Shown in pieces: positions 13,001 to 22,075 of a stretch of 64,000 nt of DNA. Each line of letters opens with the position of its first letter. Position 1 is the first letter of the stretch. Under the pieces are notes generated by a model, which saw only the letters and a program-made list of their open reading frames with translations, did no database searches and was not told the origin of the DNA. The position numbers and the translations under genes were made by a program. This stretch comes from Rhabdophis nuchalis (lineage: Eukaryota; Chordata; Lepidosauria; Squamata; Natricidae): contig CM077652.1 in assembly GCA_039707465.1 (NCBI GenBank), positions 37,957,118 through 38,021,117 on the forward strand, in the 5' to 3' direction.

Positions 13001-16000
13001 CTGGGAAGGAGGATTCCAAGCGCCTGGGGGCTCTGAAGGAAAGTAGTTGCTTTTCTGTACCTCCGGACTGACATGACGCTCCCTTGCAGCCGTTCAGATG
13101 AGCCCTTTCCTTTCCACCCGTCCGCTGAGCCACCTGCACCTCTCAGGCATTCCTGGTCTGGTCCCTGAGTCCCTCCTGGTGAAATCCCTTTCCTCCTCAG
13201 GCCAGAGACTCATTCAGAGACCCTTCATCCAAACCAAACCATAGGCTGCAAAGGTAGCAAAGATAGATTGGGTAGTTTCAACCCTCTGCAGAATGTTAGG
13301 TTTCATCTTGGCTTCTCACCCTCTACCCTCAGCGTCACCTGCATCAGAGTGGAAATGGGGTGGAACCTTTTTGGAAGGGCTGAAGGGACTGTTTCGTAAG
13401 AAGGGGGTCCTTACAGAGTCTACAAGAGAGTCTGCCGCCATTTGCACATTCAGAAGACCCCAAGGGAGGGCACAGATACGCTTCCAAGGGGCCTCAGGGA
13501 CTCTCGGTGCAAGCGCTAACAGCCAGATGAGTGCGGTGTCTTTCAGTTCATTTTGATTTTCCATCCTCATGGTTTTTGCTAAGATTTTAGTTTTTTCTTC
13601 ATTAATTTTAATTCCAACTAGTTTATCAAATTCTTTCAGTTTTTCCAATACTATATCTATTCCTTTAAAGAAATGTTCAACTATCAAAACCAAACTGTCC
13701 GCAAATGCTTTTTATTTCATATAACTACTTTTTCACTTTCTCCCCAGTTATTCTTTCCTCTTATCTTGTGTTCCTCTTGAGAACTTCCAAAGCCGACCTG
13801 AACAACCGCTGTGACCTCTTCTCTTGTTCCTTTGTGTATCCCACCAGGTTAAGTCACTTTGTCTTTCACTACTATTTGTGCTGTTTCTGAGTTATGTATC
13901 AGTTTTACTCATTTTATCTTCAAAATCCATTTCCCCCCCAAAATGTTAAACAAAAAAATCCAGTTCAAACTGGCAAATGCTTTTTCCACAGCAACGAATA
14001 TCAACACGACTTGTTTTTGATTGTGTTGCATATATTGATCTATTGATCTAGCATGTTAAGAATATTCTTATATTGCCCCTCAGCTGCCTTTGAGGCAAAA
14101 AGCCACATTGCTCTTCATGTACAAAATCCCTTGTAACATTTTTCATTCTTTCAGCTAAGACCATCCTAAATACTTTACAGTTCTAATGCAGTGAATAAAT
14201 TGACAGGTCATTTTTTGGTGAAATAAGAACTTGCCTTCCTTTATGAATGAAAGCAGAATTTGCCCCTTTCCAATCTCTGGTATCAATCTGTTTTCCACAA
14301 ACGGGGGTTCATTGCTATTTGCAAAAGTTGCATCCATGCATTTTCAAAGCATTTGTAGTCAGATGCAGGTGGTCCACCTGGTCCTTGTGCCTTTCCCTTC
14401 TTCTCTCCTTGATTAGTTTCCATCCATTGCTTCTTCTCCTGCCTTCAGGTGCTTTGGAAAATAGGTTGACCCCCAAATCTTCTTTGTGGTGGCCCCTCAA
14501 ATATTGGAACTCTGCTATCACCTTACCCATAGTCCTTCTTTTCACTAGACTAGACATACCCAATTCTTGTTGGAGAAGACTGAACTCAAGCAGCGTTTAA
14601 ATTCTTATACCTTTTTCTCCCTGCCACTAAACTGCTGGTTTCCATTTTCTTTCTTTTTCCTTTGGTGTTGAAAATATCCAAACGAGCCTTTTAGGTTGCT
14701 CCGAGCCTTCTTCACTGAGCTTCATCTTCTGGGAGCAGCCACAGCCACCTCTCTTCCAGTTTGCCTTTGTTTTCAACCATCTGTGAAGCTCCCTTGTTTC
14801 AAATTGTCCTCCATTTTCCCCTCATGGTTTGCAGGTACGCTTTGAATCCGCTTCCTGAGGAACCTCCACCCGTCAGTTCCTCCTGCTGTGGGATCCTGCT
14901 GATATTTGCTCTGGGTTCACAAAATCTGCTTTTTTGAAGTCTAAGATATGAATGGAGGTTGCCTTCCTAGAGTGGTGGATCCAAGGAGAAGATGAGGTGG
15001 AGGATGTCTTCACTCAAGAAGCCATTGTGCTTCTTGAGTGAAGAACTTGGTTGTGCCAATCAGTGCCAAGTCTTCTCTGTCCATACGGATAAGTAATCCT
15101 CCTGGCCAAAGAAAGTTGTCAGCAAGACCCCTTCATTTCCTGAAAAACCTGGCTTGGCAGAGTTCAACCACTGCAAGGGAGTTAAGGTCTCTCCTCAACC
15201 TTCACGTGATCCACTCAGTAGGCTTTACTGTGGAATCAGCTGATGCCGATGACACCCAGATCAAGAGGGGTTACTGGGTGTGCGAGGTGGTGGTGGCCTG
15301 GCCTGGCACGCCTGGGGAGGAAGGGTCAGGAGAGAGTGTGAGAGAGAGGGGGGGGAGGGAGGGAGGGAGCTGGTAGTGCTTCTCGCCCCACACCTGCTCC
15401 TCCTTCAAGGGAACAGGCATTTATGCTCGGCCCAAATTCTCTCCAGCTCAGCCACTCGGGGCAGTCCTGAGTTGCTGCTGGTTTCTGTTATTTCTCTTTT
15501 TGTAACCGTTTCCTTCCTTTGCAGATTTTGAGCCCAGCTCTGGAAAGGAATCCTGGACCTCCATTGCTTGGCTGTGCATGATGCTCATCAGTCTCATCCT
15601 CTTCTGCTACCTCTGCTTCCTGTGGTGGGTTTCATTTAATGGTTGGCTTGTTGGTTCGTTTCATAAGCCGCTTCAAGTGACTCTCAGCCACCGGCAACAT
15701 TTGAATCAAAAAGACAAGTCAGAAACTGTAAACAGAAAACAAATACGACTGTGTTGGAGAAGGAAACTCCAAAAACCAGGGAATAGAATCCCCACCAGCA
15801 CCACCACTCAGGGTGGGATCCAAATGGCCTTTTGCAGGAGCCTTGTCTGAAGAGCGTTCCGGGGCAACACCAGGGGGGAGTTCAGCAGAGATTGGGGTGG
15901 GGGGATCTGCCCCACGGACACAACCAGTGCTAGGACAGAGTTCTGTCTCTGGAGTTCTCCACAAGATGGCATCATTTTAATCAGAGGACCAGACGCTTGG

Positions 16001-18124
16001 CTGCATCTAGCAAGATGGCCAGACATCCCTGGAGATATGCAGGTATCCAGGCCCTGAGCCACAAAGGGTTGGTTGGTAACCACCACTACCTTGAATTTCA
16101 CCCAAAAGCTGTGTGGCAACCTGTGCAGTTTATGGGGTGGCGATGCTCTCAGGGTGCATTCTGCACACGATGCAGCTTCTGAGTGGTCTTCAAGGGCACA
16201 CCCATGTAGAGTGCGTGGCGGTAGTACAGCTGTAGGGCTTCCTGATCCAGGAAAGGACGCAATTGGTGCACAAGGTGGATCTGTGCAAAAACCTTTCTAG
16301 TTATAGCTGTCATCTGGCACCCAAGCAAGAGCTACACATCCAAGAGGACCAGCTGGGAAGAGCAACCAAGAAGCTTGGCAGATGCTTAATCACATCTTCC
16401 ATGAATCCAGTCACTCAGTCTGGTTAGGAATGAACCTGCACCTGCTCCTCCCCATCCAAAGCCATCAAGACACAACTTCAGAAGCATCTCTGGTCAACCA
16501 AGAGCCAAGAGACACAGTTGGGCATCAACTGACCCCAGGCTGGACTCATTCAGCCACCCCCAGGAGATGTTGACTAGACGTGGGGAGAGAGCCGGCCCTG
16601 AGGAATTTCTCCAAAAGCTCAGCCTCAATTTCCTCCCCACCCCCACCCCCCACTGCAATCAGTCTGAAGGAGGGGAGGGGAACCAGGCAATATTGTGCCC
16701 GTTCACGTGGCGTCTACCACAAACCCCTTGTGTTGGGGGTCTGAAAGCCACGGGGCGTTTGGGGCATGCAGCACAGGAGGGTCTGTCCTGCCTCTCTCCA
16801 GATAACGAACTGAGTTCTTTCCTTGCTTTGCAGGGTGAAGAGGAAATGGTGGGACGGGATCCCAAGTCCCCGCAAGAGCAAAATGGCCGAGGATATAACA
16901 GCGGGGAAATGGGTAGGCTTCCCCAGGGTGGCTCCTTGGGGCGGGGGGAGGGGCAGGACACCTTCCAGGCAAGCATCCTCAAGCGTCTTCCTGCTTCTTT
17001 CAGTTTTGGGTTTTCGGCAAGATGGAGGCGGCTCCCTGCAAACGGTACGTAGAGTGGAGGGCAGCCGGTCTTCTTGCCTCCAAGGAAGTCCAGGGTCGGG
17101 CCTGCTGCTCTAGCCCTCTTCCTGCCTGTGTCATCCAAGCCAAGGGAGAACAACGAGCGGCCAGGCGGCAAGGTGGGGAGTGGGGGGTGGGGGGGGGGGC
17201 AACACGTTCATGGCAGTCCGCTGATCCTCGTGCTTTCCTCCCTGACATGCCAACTGCAGGCCGTTTCCCAGCAAAGGTGGTGCTGATCTCCCTCCCCAGC
17301 CTCTCAGTGTCAGCCGGGAGCCCTTCCTGATCCCCGAAGAAGTCTTCCTGGCCAAAGGCTCTCTAACCGCAGACAGCAGCACCGGAGGGCTCAAACCAGG
17401 AAGCCCTGAAGAGGCAGAGGAAGAGGCGGAGCAGGTCCCACACGAACACGCCCTGGCCGGCCTCTTCAGGGACCTTCTGCTTGGCGCCCAGAGCACGGGG
17501 GATCCGGGGCCCTCCGCCCAAAGCTGCTCTGCTCCAGAGAAGCCCGCCTGCCTGCAGGGTCTCTGCCAGCCGGCTTATCAAGCCTGCCGGGTGGAGCCTG
17601 AGGGCTCTGGGCTGGAGCTTCCTGTGTCAGGGCGAGGCCCATACGCTCCCGAAGGACAAGCCGACTGGCTGCCCGGGCTGGAGAGCTGGCCGGCGGATTC
17701 CTCCTGCTCTGCCCTCCTTCCGGCAGGGAACAGCATTGCTGCCCCCTCGGCTGCGGGCTACAAGTCCTTCAGCAGCCTGGAGGCTCCACCAGAGAGCGGC
17801 GTCTGCCCGGCCTGGAGTCAGTGGCCTTGTGTCGCCCCAGAGGGTCAGAGCCAGCAGGCCTGGGGCAGCACCGGGCCCGGCCTTCTGCCTCTGCCAGACA
17901 CTCCTGGAGGCTTCTCAGCAGGTCACGACGCCTTCTCCCTCTATGGAGCAGCTGCCCCAGGAATGTGGCTTTTCCCTGCCCAGCAAGGGGCGGCCTTGGG
18001 AGCTCCTGGGGGGGCTGAGAGCCTGCCTGGTCCGAAGGCCGCTTTCTTCTCCGGCTACCGGACCTTCAGCTGTGCCCTCCAGAGCAGCCTTGCCCCCCCG
18101 GAGCTGCCCGTGGAGCCCGTCTAG
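4037..18124 (+). CDS. IL4R: Interleukin-4 receptor alpha chain, nine coding exons
   Basis: Type I cytokine receptor that binds IL-4 at the cell surface and signals through JAK1/STAT6. Exons: 4037-4094 (proposed), 6631-6763, 8017-8186, 8717-8874, 11740-11890, 15525-15624, 16834-16912, 17004-17044, 17308-18124, giving about 568 residues with no internal stop. Visible: hydrophobic N-terminus (1 to ~20), paired cysteines in the first module, WSEWS (~212-216), membrane segment (~236-257), Box1 with W-x-x-I-P-x-P pattern (~261-270), and tail tyrosines in PAYQA (387), GYKSF (448) and GYRTF (547). The last two resemble STAT6 docking sites of mammalian IL4R. Exon 1 is the weakest part: it was chosen because it starts with ATG, is hydrophobic and ends in the required phase 1 at a GTAGAG donor. 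The last-exon acceptor was set at 17307 because the AG at 17299 gives the wrong frame. The tail is much shorter than in mammals. Neighbouring IL21R fits the known IL4R-IL21R synteny. No AATAAA was seen before the CR1 at 18.8 kb. Confidence 0.85.
4107..5125 (+). repeat. Pyrimidine-only minisatellite, ~205-bp higher-order unit
   Basis: Over 1 kb of C and T only on this strand, apart from a few bases at the left end, built from TCC/TTC triplets. Marker words recur regularly: CCTTCTTCCCCTTCTTCC at 4566, 4771 and 4976 (205 bp apart), and CCTTTTCTCC at 4472, 4674, 4879 and 5084 (202, 205, 205). It lies in IL4R intron 1, beginning 13 bp after the proposed exon 1 donor. Triplet periodicity leaves several frames open; they are not genes. 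Confidence 0.95.
5455..6000 (-). mobile_element. Rex1/L2-like LINE 3' fragment
   Basis: Minus-strand translation gives the end of a non-LTR RT ORF (IESVLTYG, ALQRI, DIVASRCLR, NILRDSSHP), broken by stops, then a 3' end with TTGTCATTG..AATAAAGTAA. Same family as 55.5-57.2 kb. In IL4R intron 1. Confidence 0.75.
6001..6630. other. IL4R intron 1, distal part
   Basis: No coding or repeat feature recognised apart from a short AT-rich stretch at 6005-6050. The polypyrimidine tract before the exon at 6631 is clear (attcttttgtactttcctag). Confidence 0.5.
6764..8016. other. IL4R intron 2
   Basis: Nothing recognisable in 1.25 kb. Several overlapping open frames in the GC-rich 7.65-8.0 kb part are intronic, because the exon at 8017 is read in a frame fixed by its neighbours. 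Confidence 0.5.
9283..11235 (-). mobile_element. CR1 LINE, near-complete reverse transcriptase
   Basis: Minus strand encodes RT palm blocks in order: ENYRPVSNL, LDLSAAFDTIDH, GVPQGSVLSPLLF, YADDTQLY, then the C-terminal part ending ...TLLFHQAGLA at 9505. The 3' UTR carries the CGCCCCGGGTCCCTTCGGGG hairpin and a TTATTTAT tail at 9283. Damage is light: one in-frame stop at 10183-10185 and one frameshift near 10.7-10.8 kb, and the 5' end is missing. It sits in IL4R intron 4, antisense to the gene. Confidence 0.92.
11236..11739. other. IL4R intron 4, distal part
   Basis: No feature apart from a short (GTCT)n run at 11694-11711, just before the acceptor of the WSEWS exon. Confidence 0.5.
11891..13539. 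other. IL4R intron 5, proximal part
   Basis: Contains a 12-base G run at 11982, an AT-rich block at 12.1-12.5 kb, and otherwise unassigned sequence. No exon-like frame bounded by splice sites. Confidence 0.4.
13540..14170 (-). mobile_element. L1 LINE reverse transcriptase fragment
   Basis: Minus-strand frames show L1 ORF2 blocks: AERMKNVTRDFV, then LIFVAVEKAFASLNW, then LVGIKINEEKTKIL. They are split among frames by indels and an internal deletion. In IL4R intron 5, antisense. Confidence 0.7.
14370..14576 (-). mobile_element. CR1 LINE fragment
   Basis: Matches the CR1 segment seen again at 42.42-42.60 kb (TAGTTTCCATCCATTG, CTTGGAAAATAG, CCCCTCAAATATTGG, CTAGACTAGACA). It lies just beyond the L1 remnant. 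Confidence 0.75.
14577..15524. other. IL4R intron 5, distal part
   Basis: Unassigned apart from a perfect hairpin at 15008-15043: 15-bp arms CTTCACTCAAGAAGC and its reverse complement around a 6-nt loop. A normal polypyrimidine tract precedes the transmembrane exon. Confidence 0.5.
15780..16590 (-). mobile_element. Old CR1 LINE copy
   Basis: Degenerate relative of the 9.3-11.2 kb CR1: the order of words such as CAGGTATCCAGG, TGCACACGATGCAGCTTCTG, GATCCAGGAAAGGACGCAAT and TCCAAGAGGACC parallels that element. Many indels; no frame survives. It fills most of IL4R intron 6. Confidence 0.65.
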
Positions 18125-18789
18125 AAGCCTTTCCTCTGGGCATCAAAGAGAGGCTTCTCAGGGGCAGGGAACTCAGTAAGGACAAAGGGAGACAAACAGA
18201 TGTTGCACCTTTTCAGATAAAAGCAGATTAAGCCCACTGCCGAAATCCCATTTCTCCGCTTCACAATTTGCAGCTTTCTGCGGACTGTCCATAGGGAATG
18301 CGGGTGGTGGGTCAGGGAGCCTACATCGTGGGGTGTATCTGCCCCGTCTTGTGCCCCTTCCCAACTGCAGGTCTTCCGAGAGCCCCACAGCTGCAGAAGA
18401 GGGCTTGGGTGATGCCCCTTGCTCTGGAACGCATCCCCACTGCCCTCCCCCTGGCTCTGCATTCCCAGACCTCCAGCTGGCCTTCCTTGCCCTTCCTGCA
18501 GCTGGAGATCCCCAGGCCACAGCTAGGAGGGAAGGGCAGGCTGGGGTGAGGGTCCTCCTGGTAGCACCCTTCGGGGTCTTGCCTGGAGGGGTAAGGCAAG
18601 CCCTGGGGGCCCCCAGACCTGGGATGCTTGGCGTGAGGAGTGCAGGGCAGCTGCTCAGGGCTTCACCTTCTCTACCTAAAGGAGAGGCTGCCCAGGGCTC
18701 AGAGAAGCCGCACAAAGACACCTGCACTGCAGAGCCTTCAGGCCTTCAGTTGTGAAGGACACACACACGCACCCTCCCATTACCCCTGC
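18125..18789 (+). other. Probable 3' UTR and flank of IL4R
   Basis: GC-rich sequence right after the stop. No canonical AATAAA found; ATAAAA at 18213 is the nearest variant. The AATAAA words inside the CR1 tail at 19.26 kb could serve as the polyadenylation signal. Confidence 0.4.
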
Positions 18790-19280
18790 CCTACAGGTGG
18801 CTAAACTGGTTCCCAGTTTGCTCCCTGGTCCAATTCAAGGTGTTGGTTTTTCCCTTTAAAGCCCTTCATGGGACCAGTTTATGAAAGGAAGCCCCTGGCC
18901 CCAATGGGACTAGCCTGCCCCACTCGCTCTGGCAGGTGGGGCTTGCTGCAGACCCCAATGGGTCAAGGAGCTTCAGGGCCTGTCCTGCCATGCTCCCCCT
19001 CCTCTTTGGAACCTCTTGCCTGTAGAGGTGAGAGCCATCCTTATCTGCCTGTCCTCCCAGAGGAGCCTCAAAGCTTGGCTCAGCTGGTTAGCTTGAGCCT
19101 TGCACCCTGGAGGTGGGTGGTGGACAGAGAGAAGACCGTTGCGTTCCTCTCTTGGCTTTCAGTCTTTTCCTATTTCTTGTTAATGCTTTTATACGACTTT
19201 ATTACATTGCAAGCTGCCCAGAAGTCTCTTTAGATAAGTAAGATGGGTGGCATAAATTTAATAAATAAATAACTGAATAA
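18790..19280 (+). mobile_element. CR1 LINE 3' portion
   Basis: Decayed 3' half of a CR1: TTCAAGGTGTTGGT, TTAAAGCCCTTCATGG, then the GAAGCTGCCCAGAAGTC..GATGGGTGGCATAAATTTAATAAATAAATAA-type 3' end around 19.21-19.27 kb. It lies directly after IL4R, on the same strand. Confidence 0.75.
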
Positions 19281-20260
19281 ACAAACCCTTTTACAGTCCT
19301 GACATTGTCCAAGTTGGGGCCTTGTTCTGACTGCACCCATGGTTGAAATGCATGGCTCGTGACACACGCACGCACACACGCAACCTGGAGTTCCCAACAT
19401 TTGGGGAGGGTGGGGGGGTGGCAGCAGGAAGCCTGATGTGGCGCATACTGGAGAGCTCTAGTAGGCTAAGCTGGGTTGCCACCTGAGATGCTTGGGGAAG
19501 AGGACTTGGGGGGGCCTCTTGGCAAGCCAGAATTGGTGCTGGTGGTAGAAGGGAGGCATGCGTGGCCATTGGCCAGCCTCACTGTTGCACATGGAGGGCG
19601 CAGTCAGGGTAAAGACGGAACGATGCATTTGCCTCTCTCTCAAGCTGTGCTGGGAGTTGAAGACCACAGGACTTAAAGTCGCCAAGGTTGAGAAACGCTG
19701 CTCTGAGGAGGAGAGCCGCGAAGAAGTCCGGGAGGATGCAACCCCCGCCCTTGCTCATTCACGCCCTCCCCCAATCGGAGCCTTCCGTCCCCCTCCAATG
19801 AGCAGCGCCTTCTTCTCCCGCAGGCGCCATCTCCGCCCTGCCAGAGAATCCACATAAATGGATGCAGGTAGTCTTACGACCACAGTTATTACGTAGCGTA
19901 TCATGGGACCATGACAGAAGAGAAGTAAACGTGCACAATCCAAGTAATTAGTTATAAAACGGCTATGGATGTACGACCAGGGTATCCTAGCTGGATGTCC
20001 AATTCAGCTCTCCAGGCGATGGCCTCTGGCCTTGCGTTGTGCAGCTCTTCGGGGGGACCAGAGAAGGCACCTCATGGGCAATCTTGCACAATAGGTTGAA
20101 TAGTTTGCATAGCAGCCCACAATTGCCACGAGGAGACTCTCTCCATCCCCACTGATACAAGGCAGAGGCGCCTCTTCCAGTAAAATACCTTGTTCTGTTC
20201 CATTGTGTCCAGACAGAGCGAGGCAGGTCAAAAGCAGGTGGCTTGGTAGAAGGATTTCCA
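19281..20260. other. Intergenic, partial MITEs
   Basis: Holds a half copy of the palindromic hAT family at 19648-19705 (GGACTTAAAGTCGCCAAGGTTGAGAAAC), and at 19860-19980 a short stretch with TCTTACGACC resembling the MITE at 60.5 kb. The rest is unassigned. Confidence 0.4.
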
Positions 20261-20332
20261 TCAGAATAGAGCTGGAAGCGACGTAGGAAGGTCTTCTTCT
20301 CCAAGCCTCTGCTCAAACAGCAGACCCTAAAA

Positions 20333-20457
20333 CAAGGCTGTCAAACTCACGGCCTGTGGACCAGATGCGTCATGTGTTGCCCCCGCCCAATCTATCAGAG
20401 GGGGGGAAAGTCCCAGTACGCCACAAGATGCCGTATTCCACGAGTTTGACACCCCTG
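20333..20457. mobile_element. hAT-like MITE (TGTCAAACTC ends)
   Basis: Inverted ends GCTGTCAAACTC and GAGTTTGACACCCCTG; 8-bp duplication in decayed form (ccctaaaa 20325-20332, ccttatac 20458-20465; 5 of 8 match). Inserted in the CR1. Confidence 0.7.
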
Positions 20458-20465
20458 CCTTATAC

Positions 20466-20564
20466 CAGGGGGCTGCAAAGGTGGCTCTTTTAAGACTGGT
20501 GGACTTCAACTCCCAGAATTCCCCAGCCAGCCAGTCTTAAAAGAGCCACCTTTGCAGACCCTTG
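20466..20564. mobile_element. hAT-like palindromic MITE
   Basis: Almost complete palindrome CTGCAAAGGTGGCTCTTTTA ... reverse complement, with the GGACTTCAACTCCCAGAATT core. 8-bp duplication ccttatac (20458-20465) and ccctatac (20565-20572), 7 of 8. Its left duplication is also the right duplication of the preceding MITE. Confidence 0.8.
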
Positions 20565-20754
20565 CCCTATACCATTTCAGACAGAGAGTGGTCCAATATA
20601 TTCTTAAACATGTGCAGGGATGAAGCACCCACACCGTCTGATAGGAAGCCATTCCACTGGCTAATTGTCCTCACTGTCAGGAAGTTTCTCCTTCGCTCCA
20701 GGTTGTTTTTCTCTTTGATCAGTTTCCGTCCGTAGTTTTCTGTACCGTAATATG

Positions 20755-21285
20755 GCCCAGTGGTGGCCCGGGACCAGATGGGCTAAAGAACCCCCTTGCC
20801 TCAATGGGGTGGGTCTGCCCAAGGAATCCTGGCTGGCAGGCTCTGGGAGAAGGGCCTTTTCTGCCATGCCCCCCCCCCCCGCCCTCCTGTGGAGCCTCTT
20901 GCTGCACATGTAGCATTCTGGCTCAAAGAGCAAAGCACAGAACAGGAGGCCGGACCAGCCAATCAGCAGGCAGGATTTGCACCTTTGCACACTACGCAGT
21001 TGGGATTTGGGGAGGGCTGGCTTCCGTGCAGCCGCCTGCTTACGCCTGGACCCTTCGCAGGGGAGGTGGGCAGCAACGGTTGCAGGCAACTCCATCAGCC
21101 TCCAGAGAAAAGAGGAGGAGCCTTCCTCCCTGTCGCTTGTCTACTTCTTTCCTACCTTTAACCAAATCCTGTTAATTTTCATGTTTTCCTCTTTGTACTT
21201 GCACTGTAGTGCAGGCCACCCAGAGTCACTTTGCATAGTGAGGTGAGTGGCATATATATATTTAATAATCAATAAACACTGGGCT
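20755..21285 (+). mobile_element. CR1 LINE 3' portion
   Basis: Decayed CR1 with the same 3' end as at 19.2 kb: CAGGCCACCCAGAGTCACTT, GAGTGGCATATATATATTTAATAATCAATAA. Contains a 14-base C run at 20869. Confidence 0.7.
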
Positions 21286-21845
21286 GCACATCCATGCTGC
21301 CTATCCTGGGGCCTGGCCCCAAATGGCCAGGAAAACCCCATTCCCTTTCCTGGGCACGTCGGTATTTCCCAGGAGAGACGAATCTTTTACTCTCCCAAAT
21401 AAGCCCCTGGTCAGCCCCAACCCCTTGGCTGAAGGAGGCCCCTTCTGTGCTCCATGCCGGGCCCCACAATGTGTTGGCTGCAAGTGCTGAGCCCCAGCAA
21501 GGGTGGAAATCCCCAGCTACCTCTGAGAAAAAGCGCATCAGGCTCCCCGTGGCCTTTCCAAGCAACAACTATGCAGCTACGGATCTTCCCACCGGCGGTT
21601 GGTGAGAGCTACGCTCTGGTTGCTTCCCAGCAGGGTTAACGTTTAGGCTGCATTCAGTTTCCTGCTACTTGGAGAGAAGGCAATAATGCCAACTCACTCT
21701 CTGAAAGAAGAAGAACGCAGCAGAACTTATAACCTCGCTGGCTGAAACAAACACCGAACACGTAATTCTGTGGATAATAGTGATCCTATCCTGCATTTAA
21801 TCTGTTGCTTTAGAGTTTAGATCATTCAAGGCTCCCCGAGCCTTC

Positions 21846-21920
21846 AGATAATAATCATAATAATAACCTTTATTGTCATTGTAATAAGATTGTAATAAAA
21901 TTACAATGAGATCTAGATAG
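21846..21920 (-). mobile_element. Rex1/L2-like LINE 3' tail
   Basis: (AAT)n followed by CCTTTATTGTCATTGTAAT, the reverse complement of the 3' terminus seen at 57.18 and 62.2 kb. Only the tail is present. Confidence 0.6.
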
Positions 21921-21956
21921 GAAGGCCACCCTGCTGCCTCTGTGGGCCATGTAGAG

Positions 21957-22067
21957 CAGGGGTCTCTAATCTTGGCAACTTTGAGACCTGTGGACTTCAA
22001 CTCCCAGAGTTCCTCAGCCAATTCTGGGGTCCACAAGTCTTAAAGTTGACAAAGTTGGAGACCCTTG
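21957..22067. mobile_element. hAT-like palindromic MITE
   Basis: Ends CAGGGGTCTCTAATCTTGG / AAGTTGGAGACCCTTG with the GGACTTCAACTCCCAGAGTT core. Exact 8-bp duplication atgtagag at 21949-21956 and 22068-22075. Confidence 0.88.
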
Positions 22068-22075
22068 ATGTAGAG

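Larger units (their letters stand above)
20265..20735 (-). mobile_element. CR1 LINE fragment split by two hAT MITEs
   Basis: CR1 3' end on the minus strand (GAAGCGACGTAGGAAGGTC..CTGCTCAAACAGCAGACCCTA) resumes at 20573 with CATTTCAGACAGAG and runs to about 20735. The interruption is two separate MITEs at 20333 and 20466. Confidence 0.8.

Noticed and set aside
17300..17307. IL4R last exon starting at 17300 after the first AG
   Set aside because: That start gives a stop codon within a few residues. The AG ending at 17307 keeps the frame.
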